In this document: piece after piece, positions 39,489 through 46,893 of the stretch
Layout of the letters: each line of letters starts with the position of its first letter
Numbering within the stretch: position 1 is the first letter of the stretch
Origin: Halofilum ochraceum
Lineage (GTDB): Bacteria > Pseudomonadota > Gammaproteobacteria > XJ16 > Halofilaceae
NCBI RefSeq assembly: GCF_001614315.2
Contig: NZ_LVEG02000008.1
Span: 186,001-250,000 of the forward strand
Length of the DNA stretch: 64,000 bases
Direction: 5' to 3'
Notes under the pieces: model-generated
What the model was told of the DNA's origin: nothing
Databases searched by the model: none
Seen by the model: the letters and a program-made list of their open reading frames with translations, nothing else
Translations under genes and position numbers: made by a program

Positions 39489-40268
39489 CTATGATCCCCG
39501 GGGCGGCGCTTCAGATCCTTCGAGGACGGGACGGATGCGCTCATCGATCGCACCGCGCGCCCGTGCAATCCGGGAACGCACGGTCCCGATCGGACAATCC
39601 ATGACGGACGCGATCTCTTCGTAGGACAGCCCGTTCATCTCCCGCAGTGTCAGTGCCTCCCGCAGGCATGCAGGCATCGCTTCGACCGCATGGTCGATCG
39701 CCTGTCGGACCTCTCCGGTCGCCGCGTGCCGTTCGGGGGTGTCCGTGTCGCGCAGTAGCGCGGCGTCATCGAAGCGTTCGGCCTCCGCCGGATCCATGCC
39801 GCCGCGCACCGCACCGCGCCGGTCCATTGCGATCCGGTGGTTGCGGGCCGTGTTGACGGTGATCCGGTACAGCCAGGTATAGAACGCGCTGTCGCCGCGG
39901 AATCGGGCGAGACCGCGGTAGGCCCGCAGGAACGCCTCCTGGGCGACATCCTCCAGCTCCGACGGGTCGGCGATATGCCGTCGCAACAGCGCGGCCACGC
40001 GGTGCTGGTATTTCTTTACGAGCAGATCGAAGGCCGCGTTCTCGCCGCGCTGCACGCGTTCAATCAGGGCCCGATCGACCGCGTTTTCGTCCGGCTCGCC
40101 CGCGATGGCGGTCCGCTCCCCGGGTTTCTCCGAAATGTCCGGATCATTGGCGGGATGATCGCCGCAGGCGTTCGTCTCGGGTCGGGCGGGCCGCGCGGCG
40201 GGCGAATCGCGTTCAGTGGTACCCGGCCATGCGAGCCGGTTGAACGATTCAACGGTAGCGGTCGCCAT
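39489..40268 (-). CDS. ECF sigma factor, RpoE-like, with N-terminal extension
   Basis: This 259-aa sigma factor has region 2 (AFDLLVKKYQHRVAALLRRH, LEDVAQEAFLRAYRGLARFRGDSAFYTWLYRITVN) and region 4 (REALTLREMNGLSYEEIASVMDCPIGTVRSRIARAR) typical of the RpoE-like ECF group. About 62 extra residues, rich in Pro, Glu and Asp, precede region 2. A GGGGAGA site supports the ATG at 40268. No RseA-like anti-sigma gene follows; the next gene is the EAL protein. Its upstream region carries one copy of the shared TACG-N10-TACGTA motif (40310-40368), suggesting autoregulation or control by a common activator. Confidence 0.93.
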   Translation of the reverse strand: MATATVESFNRLAWPGTTERDSPAARPARPETNACGDHPANDPDISEKPGERTAIAGEPDENAVDRALIERVQRGENAAFDLLVKKYQHRVAALLRRHIADPSELEDVAQEAFLRAYRGLARFRGDSAFYTWLYRITVNTARNHRIAMDRRGAVRGGMDPAEAERFDDAALLRDTDTPERHAATGEVRQAIDHAVEAMPACLREALTLREMNGLSYEEIASVMDCPIGTVRSRIARARGAIDERIRPVLEGSEAPPRGS

Positions 40269-40309
40269 TTCCTGTCTCCCCGTTTATGGATCAATTGATG
40301 ACAGGTGGG

Positions 40310-40368
40310 AGTCTGCGGGGAGGGCCGCGAACCGGAAATTCGTGGTTATACGTACGCAACCGACCGTA
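40310..40368 (-). promoter_or_regulatory. Shared promoter motif, copy S (sigma factor gene)
   Basis: Read on the minus strand: TACG at 40368-40365, then 10 nt, then TACGTATAACCACGAATT (40354-40337), then CAGACT at 40315-40310. This matches copies A and B in spacing exactly. CAGACT as a -10 element would place the transcript start about 35 nt before the sigma ATG. Confidence 0.8.
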
Positions 40369-40454
40369 CATCCGACCGAAGATCCGGCGCGATGCACCGC
40401 GATCGCCGGTCCAGCGGTAGCGGTTGCCCAAGCGACTCGCCCAGGGCGTTGGAT

Positions 40455-40513
40455 TACGGACTACCGCGTACGTACAACCGCCAATTCAACGGGATCGTCA
40501 CTGCGTCCAGGCT
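40455..40513 (+). promoter_or_regulatory. Shared promoter motif, copy A (94-aa exported protein)
   Basis: TACGG at 40455, TACGTACAACCGCCAATT at 40469-40486, and CAGGCT at 40508-40513. Compared with copy B, 17 of 18 bases of the middle block are identical, and the 14-nt and 39-nt offsets are the same. The predicted transcript start is about 43 nt before the ATG at 40563. Confidence 0.85.
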
Positions 40514-40562
40514 TTGAATCGCCAAACGGCAGAATCCAAACCCTGGAATGGAGGTTATCGCC

Positions 40563-40847
40563 ATGAATCCGATGAAACGGTATGTGACGGGGCGCAGGTT
40601 GTCTGCGCTTGCTCTCGCGGGGGCACTCGCGGCGGCAACGGCATCCGAGGGCGCATTCGCGATGCTTACGTCCACTGACGTTGAGCACATGAATCGTGAA
40701 GCTGAGCTCAGTCAGGGCAAAGTAGGCCTCGTCGATCTCGGCAGGCCGGGTCCAGTGATTCTGGAACCCGAGCCCCGTTCCGGTCCGTTGGACTACGACC
40801 CGGTCGCTGGGCGTGTCGGCCGCATGCCGGTTGACCGGGAGCAGTGA
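40563..40847 (+). CDS. 94-aa exported protein, GAFAM family (paralogue A)
   Basis: The ATG at 40563 sits behind GGAGG (40550-40554). The protein has a signal peptide with a GAFA end, then MLTSTDVEHMNREAELSQGKVGLVDLG and a Pro-rich acidic tail ending VAGRVGRMPVDREQ. A second protein of exactly the same length at 62132 shares the GAFAM(L/V)T..D junction, a Gly/Pro middle and a VGR near the end. No known family is recognised. It lies divergent from the sigma factor gene and upstream of the 343-aa protein gene. The mature protein is small (~60 aa) and presumably periplasmic. Confidence 0.8.
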   Translation: MNPMKRYVTGRRLSALALAGALAAATASEGAFAMLTSTDVEHMNREAELSQGKVGLVDLGRPGPVILEPEPRSGPLDYDPVAGRVGRMPVDREQ

Positions 40848-40890
40848 TCACGGTCCAACGGCCCGAACGCCCATCTTTCATTTACACCGG

Positions 40891-40918
40891 CCGGGGAGGC
40901 GCCTTGATGTCTCCCCGG
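40891..40918. terminator. Hairpin after paralogue A
   Basis: A perfect 8-bp stem (CCGGGGAG with CTCCCCGG) and 12-nt loop lie 44 bp past the stop. No T tract follows, so it may be an attenuator, a processing site or a weak terminator. Confidence 0.5.
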
Positions 40919-41052
40919 TCTATACCTGCCTCCACCACGAGTGGCCGCGACCCGTCGCGGTTGCGGGGCGCATCCAGGTCAATACGCCCGATCGCCGGAA
41001 CCAGGTGAAAAGTCTCAACGATCCACGTGTCGCTACCAAAGCACCTCGCCGA

Positions 41053-41112
41053 TACGGGGAAGCACGTACGTACAAAATCGAATCGCTGGACGTCGGATTC
41101 CGGTTCCAGACT
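41053..41112 (+). promoter_or_regulatory. Shared promoter motif, copy C (343-aa protein gene)
   Basis: TACGG at 41053, TACGTACAAAATCGAATC at 41067-41084, and CAGACT at 41107-41112. TACG to TACGTA is again 14 nt; the distal block is one base further away than in the other copies, and AACC is AAAA here. It lies about 100 bp before the ATG at 41211, so the leader would be longer. Confidence 0.7.
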
Positions 41113-41210
41113 GTTGTTGACGGACGGCGGAAATCCGCCCGTTGCTGAACCCGATACACAAGTCGCGCATCTCCAGGTGCTGCGACGCTTTACCTGGTAG
41201 GAGGTTCGAT

Positions 41211-42242
41211 ATGAGCCATTTGCTGAAATCTACGGCTGTCGGATGGAGTCAACATCGCTGGTGGGCCCGAGCGGGAATGGCCATTGCGATCGGTGGTTTT
41301 CTGGCTGTCGCGGCCGGGAGCCTGCCGGCGGCCGACGCGGATGTGGAGAAGGGGAAAAATCCCTTGCGTATAACCGAAGTCAGTCAGTCACCGGGCAACA
41401 TCACCTACTGGGTGCTGCCGGGACCGCGTGTACTCGAGGAAGAGACCTTCGGCACGCCGGACGATCCGGAAATGCTTTTCCGGCCGAAACTCAAGGCGGC
41501 TCAACAGGCCGGCGGACCACCGGCGGTGCCGGATACGCTGAAGAGCCTGCCCTTTCTTGTGGGCATACCGGAAAAGGCCCGGACGGTAAGCGACGACGGT
41601 ACCTGGGTGTTTGATAAGCCGACGGCGTTCTCGAATAACGCCCGGATCATCAATGGGCAGTTCGAAACGACGATGCGGGATGTCGTGCGCGAGGATACGC
41701 CCGGCAAACCTGGCAACACGCCGGATACCGCCTCGTTCGAAGCCCAGTTCAACGATCCTGCCGGCAACGAATATCGCGTTGTCCTGGATCATGTCGTCAA
41801 ACCGCCGTTCCCCGGTTACGAGACCCAGGGCGGCGTGTTCACCGAGGACTTCCTGCACGGCAACACCGGCACGGGCACGCCGTTGATGCCCAAACAGTAC
41901 ACCTATGCCGCGTGGTGGGGGCTCGGTGAGCTCTACATCAACGGGGAGAAAGTGGACGACCACCGCGTGATGCATCTGATGACCACCGAAGTCGTCCGCA
42001 ACCGCGACTATAACCTCGTATTTTCGGACGACCTGCCTCTGGGGGCGGACGAACGCCATATCCGGAATCAGGAGCACCATACCCACCTGATGATGCCCCC
42101 GGTGCGCGGTGTCCCGGGCAAGGGGCCGGTGTTCGATCCCGTACCGACGGCATTTGAACTGCCGAACGGGAAAAAGCAGCCGTTCCTGCACATCATGTTC
42201 GAGCAGGACGAGCTGTCCTCGCGCGAGCCGACGCGTTCGTGA
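41211..42242 (+). CDS. Unclassified 343-aa exported protein
   Basis: The ATG at 41211 follows TAGGAGG. A signal peptide (AGMAIAIGGFLAVAAGSLPAADA) precedes a mature domain of ~300 aa that looks beta-rich. Notable blocks are GNITYWVLPGPRVLEEETFG, NNARIINGQFETTMRDVV, FTEDFLHGNTGTGTPLMPKQYTYAAWWGLGELYINGE, DDHRVMHLMTTEVVR and NQEHHTHLMMPPVRG (His at ~289, 290 and 292). The His/Met block and the cupredoxin gene downstream suggest a copper or redox role, but no family is recognised. The gene precedes a cupredoxin, a membrane protein and an MHYT protein with short gaps. Confidence 0.8.
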   Translation: MSHLLKSTAVGWSQHRWWARAGMAIAIGGFLAVAAGSLPAADADVEKGKNPLRITEVSQSPGNITYWVLPGPRVLEEETFGTPDDPEMLFRPKLKAAQQAGGPPAVPDTLKSLPFLVGIPEKARTVSDDGTWVFDKPTAFSNNARIINGQFETTMRDVVREDTPGKPGNTPDTASFEAQFNDPAGNEYRVVLDHVVKPPFPGYETQGGVFTEDFLHGNTGTGTPLMPKQYTYAAWWGLGELYINGEKVDDHRVMHLMTTEVVRNRDYNLVFSDDLPLGADERHIRNQEHHTHLMMPPVRGVPGKGPVFDPVPTAFELPNGKKQPFLHIMFEQDELSSREPTRS

Positions 42243-42331
42243 TCGGCCCGGCGTCCACGGCCACGGGTCGTGGACGCCCCTTTGCCGTGTGAACGCGATC
42301 CCGCTATCCGAAAAACCGGGAGGTAAGACTC

Positions 42332-42709
42332 ATGCGACGCTTCAATGCGTACAGGGGAAAAATCGACAGGATCGTCGGACTGGTTCTCGGTCTCGGCATG
42401 ATGGGGCTGACCGCCAATGCCCAGGCCGAGGATATCGAAACCGTAAAGGTCGTTGCGAAAGAGTTTGAATTTCAGCCGGCGACGATCGAAATGGAGGCCG
42501 GAGAAACGGTGCGCCTGAAGCTGGTCAACAACGGACAGCTCAGCCACAACCTCCACTTGCGGGGGATTTCCACGAATACGGAAACGATTCAGGCGGGCAA
42601 CAGCGACACGGTGCGCGTGACGGCATCCGAGAATGGGACGCTGGAATTCTATTGCGACGTTCCGGGCCATGAGCAGGCGGGCATGACCGGCAAAATCGTA
42701 GCGGAGTGA
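42332..42709 (+). CDS. Plastocyanin-like cupredoxin
   Basis: This 125-aa protein has an N-terminal signal peptide (GLVLGLGMMGLTANAQA) and a type 1 copper fold. Copper ligands are visible: H72 in GQLSHNLHL, and C108, H113 and M118 in FYCDVPGHEQAGMTG. That is the plastocyanin/amicyanin pattern, so it likely carries electrons in the periplasm. A GGGAGG site precedes the ATG. It follows the 343-aa protein gene by about 90 bp; donor and acceptor are unknown. Confidence 0.9.
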   Translation: MRRFNAYRGKIDRIVGLVLGLGMMGLTANAQAEDIETVKVVAKEFEFQPATIEMEAGETVRLKLVNNGQLSHNLHLRGISTNTETIQAGNSDTVRVTASENGTLEFYCDVPGHEQAGMTGKIVAE

Positions 42710-42766
42710 CGACATTACGGTCACTCGGGATCCTTCAAGTACGCGAGAACAATCCGGAGATCAAAG

Positions 42767-43255
42767 ATGGAGTGGTATAAAGCGGGGGCCGTGGGTGCCC
42801 TTGGCAGTCTGATTATTCTGGTCGTAATGTTTGTGGGCATCGAGATCACCGGGTTCGCCCCATTCAATCTTCCGCCATCGGCGGCATTCCTCAAAGCACT
42901 GGGTATACCGGTCCAGCCGCTGGCGGTGATTGCACACTTTATTTATGGAATCGCCTGGGCGGTGATTCTCTATGCCCTGTTCGAATCGAGAACGAACATC
43001 CTGCGTGGTCTTGGCCTCGCGGTGCTCGTCCAGTGGCTGCTCCTGATGCAGTTGGTGTACTCACCGATCATCGGTTGGGGCGTTTTCGGCGCCGCTGCCG
43101 GTTCACTACCACCGGATGCGCCGCTCGCGCTGTCATCGCAGGTGAAATACATCGCCCTGACGTTCGTCCTCCACGTCGTTTACGGTGGGCTGAATGGCTG
43201 GTTGATCCCATTATGGACCGGCGGTGATCGGCGACTGGCAAGGGCGGCGGCATGA
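42767..43255 (+). CDS. Four-helix membrane protein with paired HxxYG motifs
   Basis: This 162-aa protein has four hydrophobic segments. Two similar motifs, HFIYG (~57-61) and HVVYG (~145-149), lie in the two halves and suggest internal symmetry and possible haem, copper or gas-binding His residues; the meaning is inference. The stop overlaps the MHYT gene start (ATGA). No family was confidently recognised. Confidence 0.75.
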   Translation: MEWYKAGAVGALGSLIILVVMFVGIEITGFAPFNLPPSAAFLKALGIPVQPLAVIAHFIYGIAWAVILYALFESRTNILRGLGLAVLVQWLLLMQLVYSPIIGWGVFGAAAGSLPPDAPLALSSQVKYIALTFVLHVVYGGLNGWLIPLWTGGDRRLARAAA

Positions 43256-44007
43256 CCCATTCAGTCGGGGATTACAGCCTCCTGCTTGTGTTCGGATCCT
43301 GGCTGGTCGCGGTAGCCGGAGCGTCCGTCGGCCTTTTTTCAAGCCAGTACGTGCGCGACTCCGACGGACGAGTGCGGGTGGCGTGGACGATGTTCTCGTC
43401 ACTGGTGATTGCCGGCTGCATGATGTGGTCGGCCCATTACGTCGGCATGTTGGCGTACCAACCCGATTGGCCGATCACGTTTGACGTGCACATGACCTGG
43501 CTGTCATTCGTCATGCCGGTCGTATTCGCTGCGGTCGCGGTCCTGATCGTGACACGGCATCCGGAGTCGCTTGCCGTGCTTACGGTCGGTGGTGCGACGA
43601 TGACGATGGGACTGGTCGCATTGCATTATGCGGGCGTGGCGGCGATGCGTACGCCGGCGCACATCACGCATGATGCCACCCTGGTGGCGGTTTCCATCGT
43701 GCTGGCATTCGTGACCTCGACGGGCGCATTGTTCGTGATGGTCAAGGTGCAGGGGTGGCACAGGTATCTCGCCGTACCTCTGATGGGGTTGGCCGTGTGC
43801 AGCATGCATTACACGGGTATGGCGGCGATGGAACCCGTCCGAAGGAGTGGTTCCATCGAGTATTTCGAAGGCGCGCTGACGCACGGCATGTTGACCACCT
43901 GGGTCGTTTCCGCGACCGGGGCGGTCATTATGCTTGGGGTTCTGCTTGGCCTGGCGGGATATCTCGACCGTGCGTCAACGCACAGTCGTCGGCAGGGAAG
44001 CCTCTGA
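43252..44007 (+). CDS. Stand-alone MHYT-domain membrane protein
   Basis: This 251-aa protein has about seven membrane helices and three MHYT motifs: AHYVGM (61-66), LHYAGV (124-129) and MHYTGM (185-190), with Met and His nearby in helices. MHYT domains have been proposed to bind copper and sense O2, CO or NO; usually they are fused to GGDEF/EAL or kinase domains. Here there is no output domain, but a membrane EAL protein is encoded in the divergent operon. It is translationally coupled to the preceding membrane gene. Confidence 0.9.
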   Translation: MTHSVGDYSLLLVFGSWLVAVAGASVGLFSSQYVRDSDGRVRVAWTMFSSLVIAGCMMWSAHYVGMLAYQPDWPITFDVHMTWLSFVMPVVFAAVAVLIVTRHPESLAVLTVGGATMTMGLVALHYAGVAAMRTPAHITHDATLVAVSIVLAFVTSTGALFVMVKVQGWHRYLAVPLMGLAVCSMHYTGMAAMEPVRRSGSIEYFEGALTHGMLTTWVVSATGAVIMLGVLLGLAGYLDRASTHSRRQGSL

Positions 44008-44122
44008 AGCCCGCTGCGAATGTGCCATCATCTGGCAAGCCCCGGCGCAGTGTATGAATTCTGATCCGCCGGGAGTAGCGAACGCGGCGGTGCGTCAGAC
44101 GGTTCTCGCGGCTTGAAACGCC

Positions 44123-44698
44123 TCAGAGCTGGTAGCCTAACTCCAGCATGACGATGTCGAGCCCGGGGTTCGGTGAGGCGAAGCCGGCGTTCGAGGAATG
44201 CCGAACGCGCAATCCGAGGTGCCATCGCCGTTCGGCGCCCAGCTCGTAGCCGAGTGTCGCGTGCGTGGTGAAGTGCCACAGACTGCCGAGATCCGAGCCG
44301 GCCACCCGCTGCTCGCTGACGTACGCGATACTGGTTCCCGCCTCGAGGAAACCACGCTCACCGAGCGGCCAGGGACGGAAGCGCCATGCCGGACCGAAAT
44401 GCGTGGTGTAGACGTTGTCGTTATCGGGGTCGGCGTTCGTCCAGAGACTCAGCGCGGCTTCGTAGTGCATGTCGTCGCCGATCCAGCCGAGCCAGACTGG
44501 CGTCGATTCCGGTTCGAACGTCAGTCCGAGCGCACCGCCATCGATGTCGCCGGCATCGGCGGGCACCCCGCTGCGAAGCCGCACGCTGTCAAGTTGTGCC
44601 GCTTGCAGTGTAGTCGTGATGGGGAAAAGGCTGGCCCCCGCAAGTGCTGCAGCCGCCATTGCGGTTTTTCTTCTGGATCCCCGAACCGGCATCTTCAT
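44123..44698 (-). CDS. PagL-like lipid A 3-O-deacylase
   Basis: This 191-aa protein has a signal peptide (TAMAAAALAGASLFPITTTLQAAQ) and an outer-membrane beta-barrel ending in LELGYQL. The PagL signature RHSSNAGFASPNPGLD is present: catalytic His (H167) and Ser (S169) are in place. The third catalytic position, Glu in Pseudomonas PagL, aligns with D181 here. It should remove the 3-O acyl chain from lipid A if active. The gene is convergent with the MHYT gene. Confidence 0.88.
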   Translation of the reverse strand: MKMPVRGSRRKTAMAAAALAGASLFPITTTLQAAQLDSVRLRSGVPADAGDIDGGALGLTFEPESTPVWLGWIGDDMHYEAALSLWTNADPDNDNVYTTHFGPAWRFRPWPLGERGFLEAGTSIAYVSEQRVAGSDLGSLWHFTTHATLGYELGAERRWHLGLRVRHSSNAGFASPNPGLDIVMLELGYQL

Positions 44699-44794
44699 TC
44701 ATCCCTACTGTCAAAAATGTCTGCGGACGACGCGCGAAGAACGCGAAGCAGATGCTGTGACAGGCAGAGGGTCGTTCGGTTCCAGGTCCGTACG

Positions 44795-45280
44795 TCATCG
44801 AGCGGGTGCACCGACGGGGTCACCGTTACCGGCTGGGTCTGGCGTGCGGCGGGCGCAGCGCTCGCGGACCAGGAGCATCGGCAGACTCACATTGATCATG
44901 ATGGCCACGCAGACAAAGCTGTGGCATGCAAGCGCGAGAGCGATGAGGTTCGCCAGATAGGCCGTATTGTACTGGACGGAATCCGCCCTCGGCAGGAGGT
45001 CGGGCGCCCGGTACAGATACCAGAAGCGCCAGAGCAGCCATGTGACCGTCGCCAGCGAACCGATCACGAATACCGGTGCAATGAACGGACGGTCCGCGAG
45101 CAGTGTCTCGAACGGGAGCGTCGCCAGAAAAAACAGACGGAAGACGGGCACGAGCGCGCCATGCCAGCGCGGGGTAAAACGCCACGCCTCAGCCCGGCGG
45201 GCCGTCCAGAACGACAGCGCCACCCAGACGGGGACTACGAGCGCGTAGAGGCCGAAAATCAACCCGTGCCCACCGATCAC
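44795..45280 (-). CDS. Small membrane protein, unknown function
   Basis: A GTG at 45280 behind an AAAGGG site gives 161 aa with four hydrophobic segments: LIFGLYALVVPVWVALSF, VFRLFFLATLPF, FIAPVFVIGSLATVTWLLWRF and LANLIALALACHSFVCVAIM. The longer in-frame extension to 45445 is Arg- and Pro-rich and is not included. No family is recognised. It lies just upstream of the pagL-like gene on the same strand. Confidence 0.55.
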   Translation of the reverse strand: MIGGHGLIFGLYALVVPVWVALSFWTARRAEAWRFTPRWHGALVPVFRLFFLATLPFETLLADRPFIAPVFVIGSLATVTWLLWRFWYLYRAPDLLPRADSVQYNTAYLANLIALALACHSFVCVAIMINVSLPMLLVRERCARRTPDPAGNGDPVGAPAR

Positions 45281-45502
45281 CTGATATCCCTTTCTCGCCG
45301 CGGATAGTCGGACCTTGAATGTGACTGCGACATTGGTCGCGCACACCAGTTCCCCGCGAGTAACTCGCGCGATGCGGATGCAGAGTCGACTGGCGCGAAG
45401 TGTGTGCGGGGGCGGGTTCAACCAGGCGACCGGGGGATCCGCCATCTTAGGGTGTCAGGTGAGTGCAGGCGCGGAACCGTGATATCGCGGCATTCGCTGA
45501 AA

Positions 45503-45528
45503 GGCCCGGTCCTTTTCAGGACCGGGCC
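45503..45528. terminator. Strong 10-bp hairpin, likely bidirectional terminator
   Basis: A perfect stem GGCCCGGTCC / GGACCGGGCC encloses the 6-nt loop TTTTCA. It lies between the two orphan minus-strand genes at 44795 and 45637. It has no long T tract on either side. Confidence 0.7.
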
Positions 45529-45636
45529 CGACGGGTTGTGAGTTTTATGGGTTCGTTATGTTGCGCCTTGCGGAGACTTCCGCTCGGCGAGCGGGTAATA
45601 ACCGGTGGCAAGCGTCGTCCATCCGGTCAAGAAGCT

Positions 45637-46032
45637 TTATGAGGTCATAATGACCTCGAGAACCTCCCTGGCGCGGTCCGGGATGATCGGATACGCGACG
45701 GTCTGGTCCCGGAATCGGAGCCGAAAATCGGCGTAGCGGGCGCGCTCGCCCGCGTCACCGTCGACTCTGACGATGACCTGGACATCACCGTGATTGCTGA
45801 TGCCCTCGACATAGAGTTCCCACTGCGTGCCATCGTCGCGTTCCCAGATGATTCTGTCGCCTTCGACAAAGCCGCGTTCGGGGGTTCTGTACAGTATGAG
45901 CGCGTTGTTTTCGTCGAGGCGGTCGCCTTCCGCTTTGGCGAAGACGCTCGGGGCGCCCACATTCGGGGCGCCCACATTCAGACCACTATCAGACTCCTGT
46001 TCCATATCAGGACTCCAGTAAGCGGTATTCAT
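45637..46032 (-). CDS. Orphan 131-aa protein with tandem repeat near N-terminus
   Basis: This frame gives a soluble acidic protein. Residues ~19-29 read NVGAPNVGAPS, made by two exact 15-bp direct repeats (45950-45964 and 45965-45979). The rest (LILYRTPERGFVEGDRIIWERDDGTQWELYVEGISNHGDVQVIVRVDGD) looks like a folded beta-rich domain. No family is recognised and no strong ribosome-binding site is visible. It sits just beyond the 3' end of tmRNA, a frequent insertion site, so acquisition by transfer is possible. Confidence 0.5.
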   Translation of the reverse strand: MNTAYWSPDMEQESDSGLNVGAPNVGAPSVFAKAEGDRLDENNALILYRTPERGFVEGDRIIWERDDGTQWELYVEGISNHGDVQVIVRVDGDAGERARYADFRLRFRDQTVAYPIIPDRAREVLEVIMTS

Positions 46033-46372
46033 GTCCAGTGTACGCCTCGCACGGGGTAAACCCCCAAACGGTCGAGGGGCCGGATCGACCCCCTCAATGT
46101 GGCCCGTATGAGCCCGGTACAGGGTCGTTCACCGTTCAGAAACGGGAGTCCGTACTTCGGATCAATGAATGCTGAGGAGCGAGTGCAGCGCCGGACTGCT
46201 ATGCCAGTGAAGTATGCACGCAGCCCTTACTGAATGGCCCCAAGGTCGGGGGCAATCCACCGAGCGAAGGCAGTAGGTTTCAGCGGGTGGCCGGTAAACG
46301 GGTGGAATCCCGGGGGAGCCCTGATTCTGGGAGCCCCGAGATTCCACTCGGTACCTGATGCTACGGATTATT
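46033..46372. other. Gene-free region downstream of tmRNA with a hairpin
   Basis: No gene is seen. A 14-bp inverted repeat (46302-46315 and 46334-46347, GTGGAATCCCGGGG type) lies just beyond the tmRNA 3' end and may stop transcription. No second copy of the tmRNA 3' end was found, so there is no sign of an integrated island boundary. Confidence 0.55.
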
Positions 46373-46732
46373 TGGTGGAGGCGGGGGGAATTGAACCCCC
46401 GTCCGCGGATCCTCCGCCATTGGTCCTACATGCTTAGCCGCGTCTATTGTGTTTAGCCATCCGGTAAGCCGACGGGCAGGCGAACCGGACAGCGACCCCC
46501 TTGGGTTTTAACGGATCGGCCCGGGGGAGGCCTCACCGCGATCCCGTGTTTGGCGACCCCGGATGAATCCGCCCACGGGCAGGCAGAAGTCCGAGGCTCA
46601 CGGCTGTTTAGGCCGCGAGAGCGTAGTTGTCGTCGTTGGCAACTATCTTTAGTTGCAGCGTTGTTTACGAGGTCACTGCACCTCGGCATGCACCTCCGGT
46701 TTCGCGATCCACGTCGAATCCATGTCGCCCCC
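46373..46732 (-). ncRNA. ssrA: tmRNA (ssrA)
   Basis: The minus strand holds a full-length transfer-messenger RNA of about 360 nt. The 5' end reads GGGGGCGACATGGATTCGAC, and the 3' end carries the T-arm GGTTCAATTCC and CCTCCACCA (CCA at 46373-46375). The tag frame at 46608-46640 encodes [10 protein letters not shown] followed by TAA, a typical gammaproteobacterial proteolysis tag. It rescues stalled ribosomes and marks the product for ClpAP/ClpXP; clpA and clpS are also in this window. Confidence 0.97.
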
Positions 46733-46893
46733 GTGGAACAGGATATATGGTACCCGTTCGCGGCGGTTTCAACCAGCCGGCCCGTGTTGCTGCCGTGTCG
46801 GGTGGGGCCGGCGGGCCGGAACCGGTGCCGGCGGGGGCCTGCTTGCTTTATCATGCGCGCCTTCTGCACCACAACGCCCACGGAGATCCGCAC

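Noticed and set aside
40269-40562. A classic RpoE promoter (GGAACTT / TCTGA) before the sigma factor
   Set aside because: No such match with proper spacing was seen; the conserved TACG-type motif is the only shared signal found.
40813-41148. 111-codon open frame between paralogue A and the 343-aa gene
   Set aside because: It starts inside paralogue A in another frame, lacks a ribosome-binding site, and covers promoter motif C and the hairpin.
46302-46732. An integrated island with attachment sites at tmRNA
   Set aside because: No integrase gene and no second copy of the tmRNA 3' end were found in the window.
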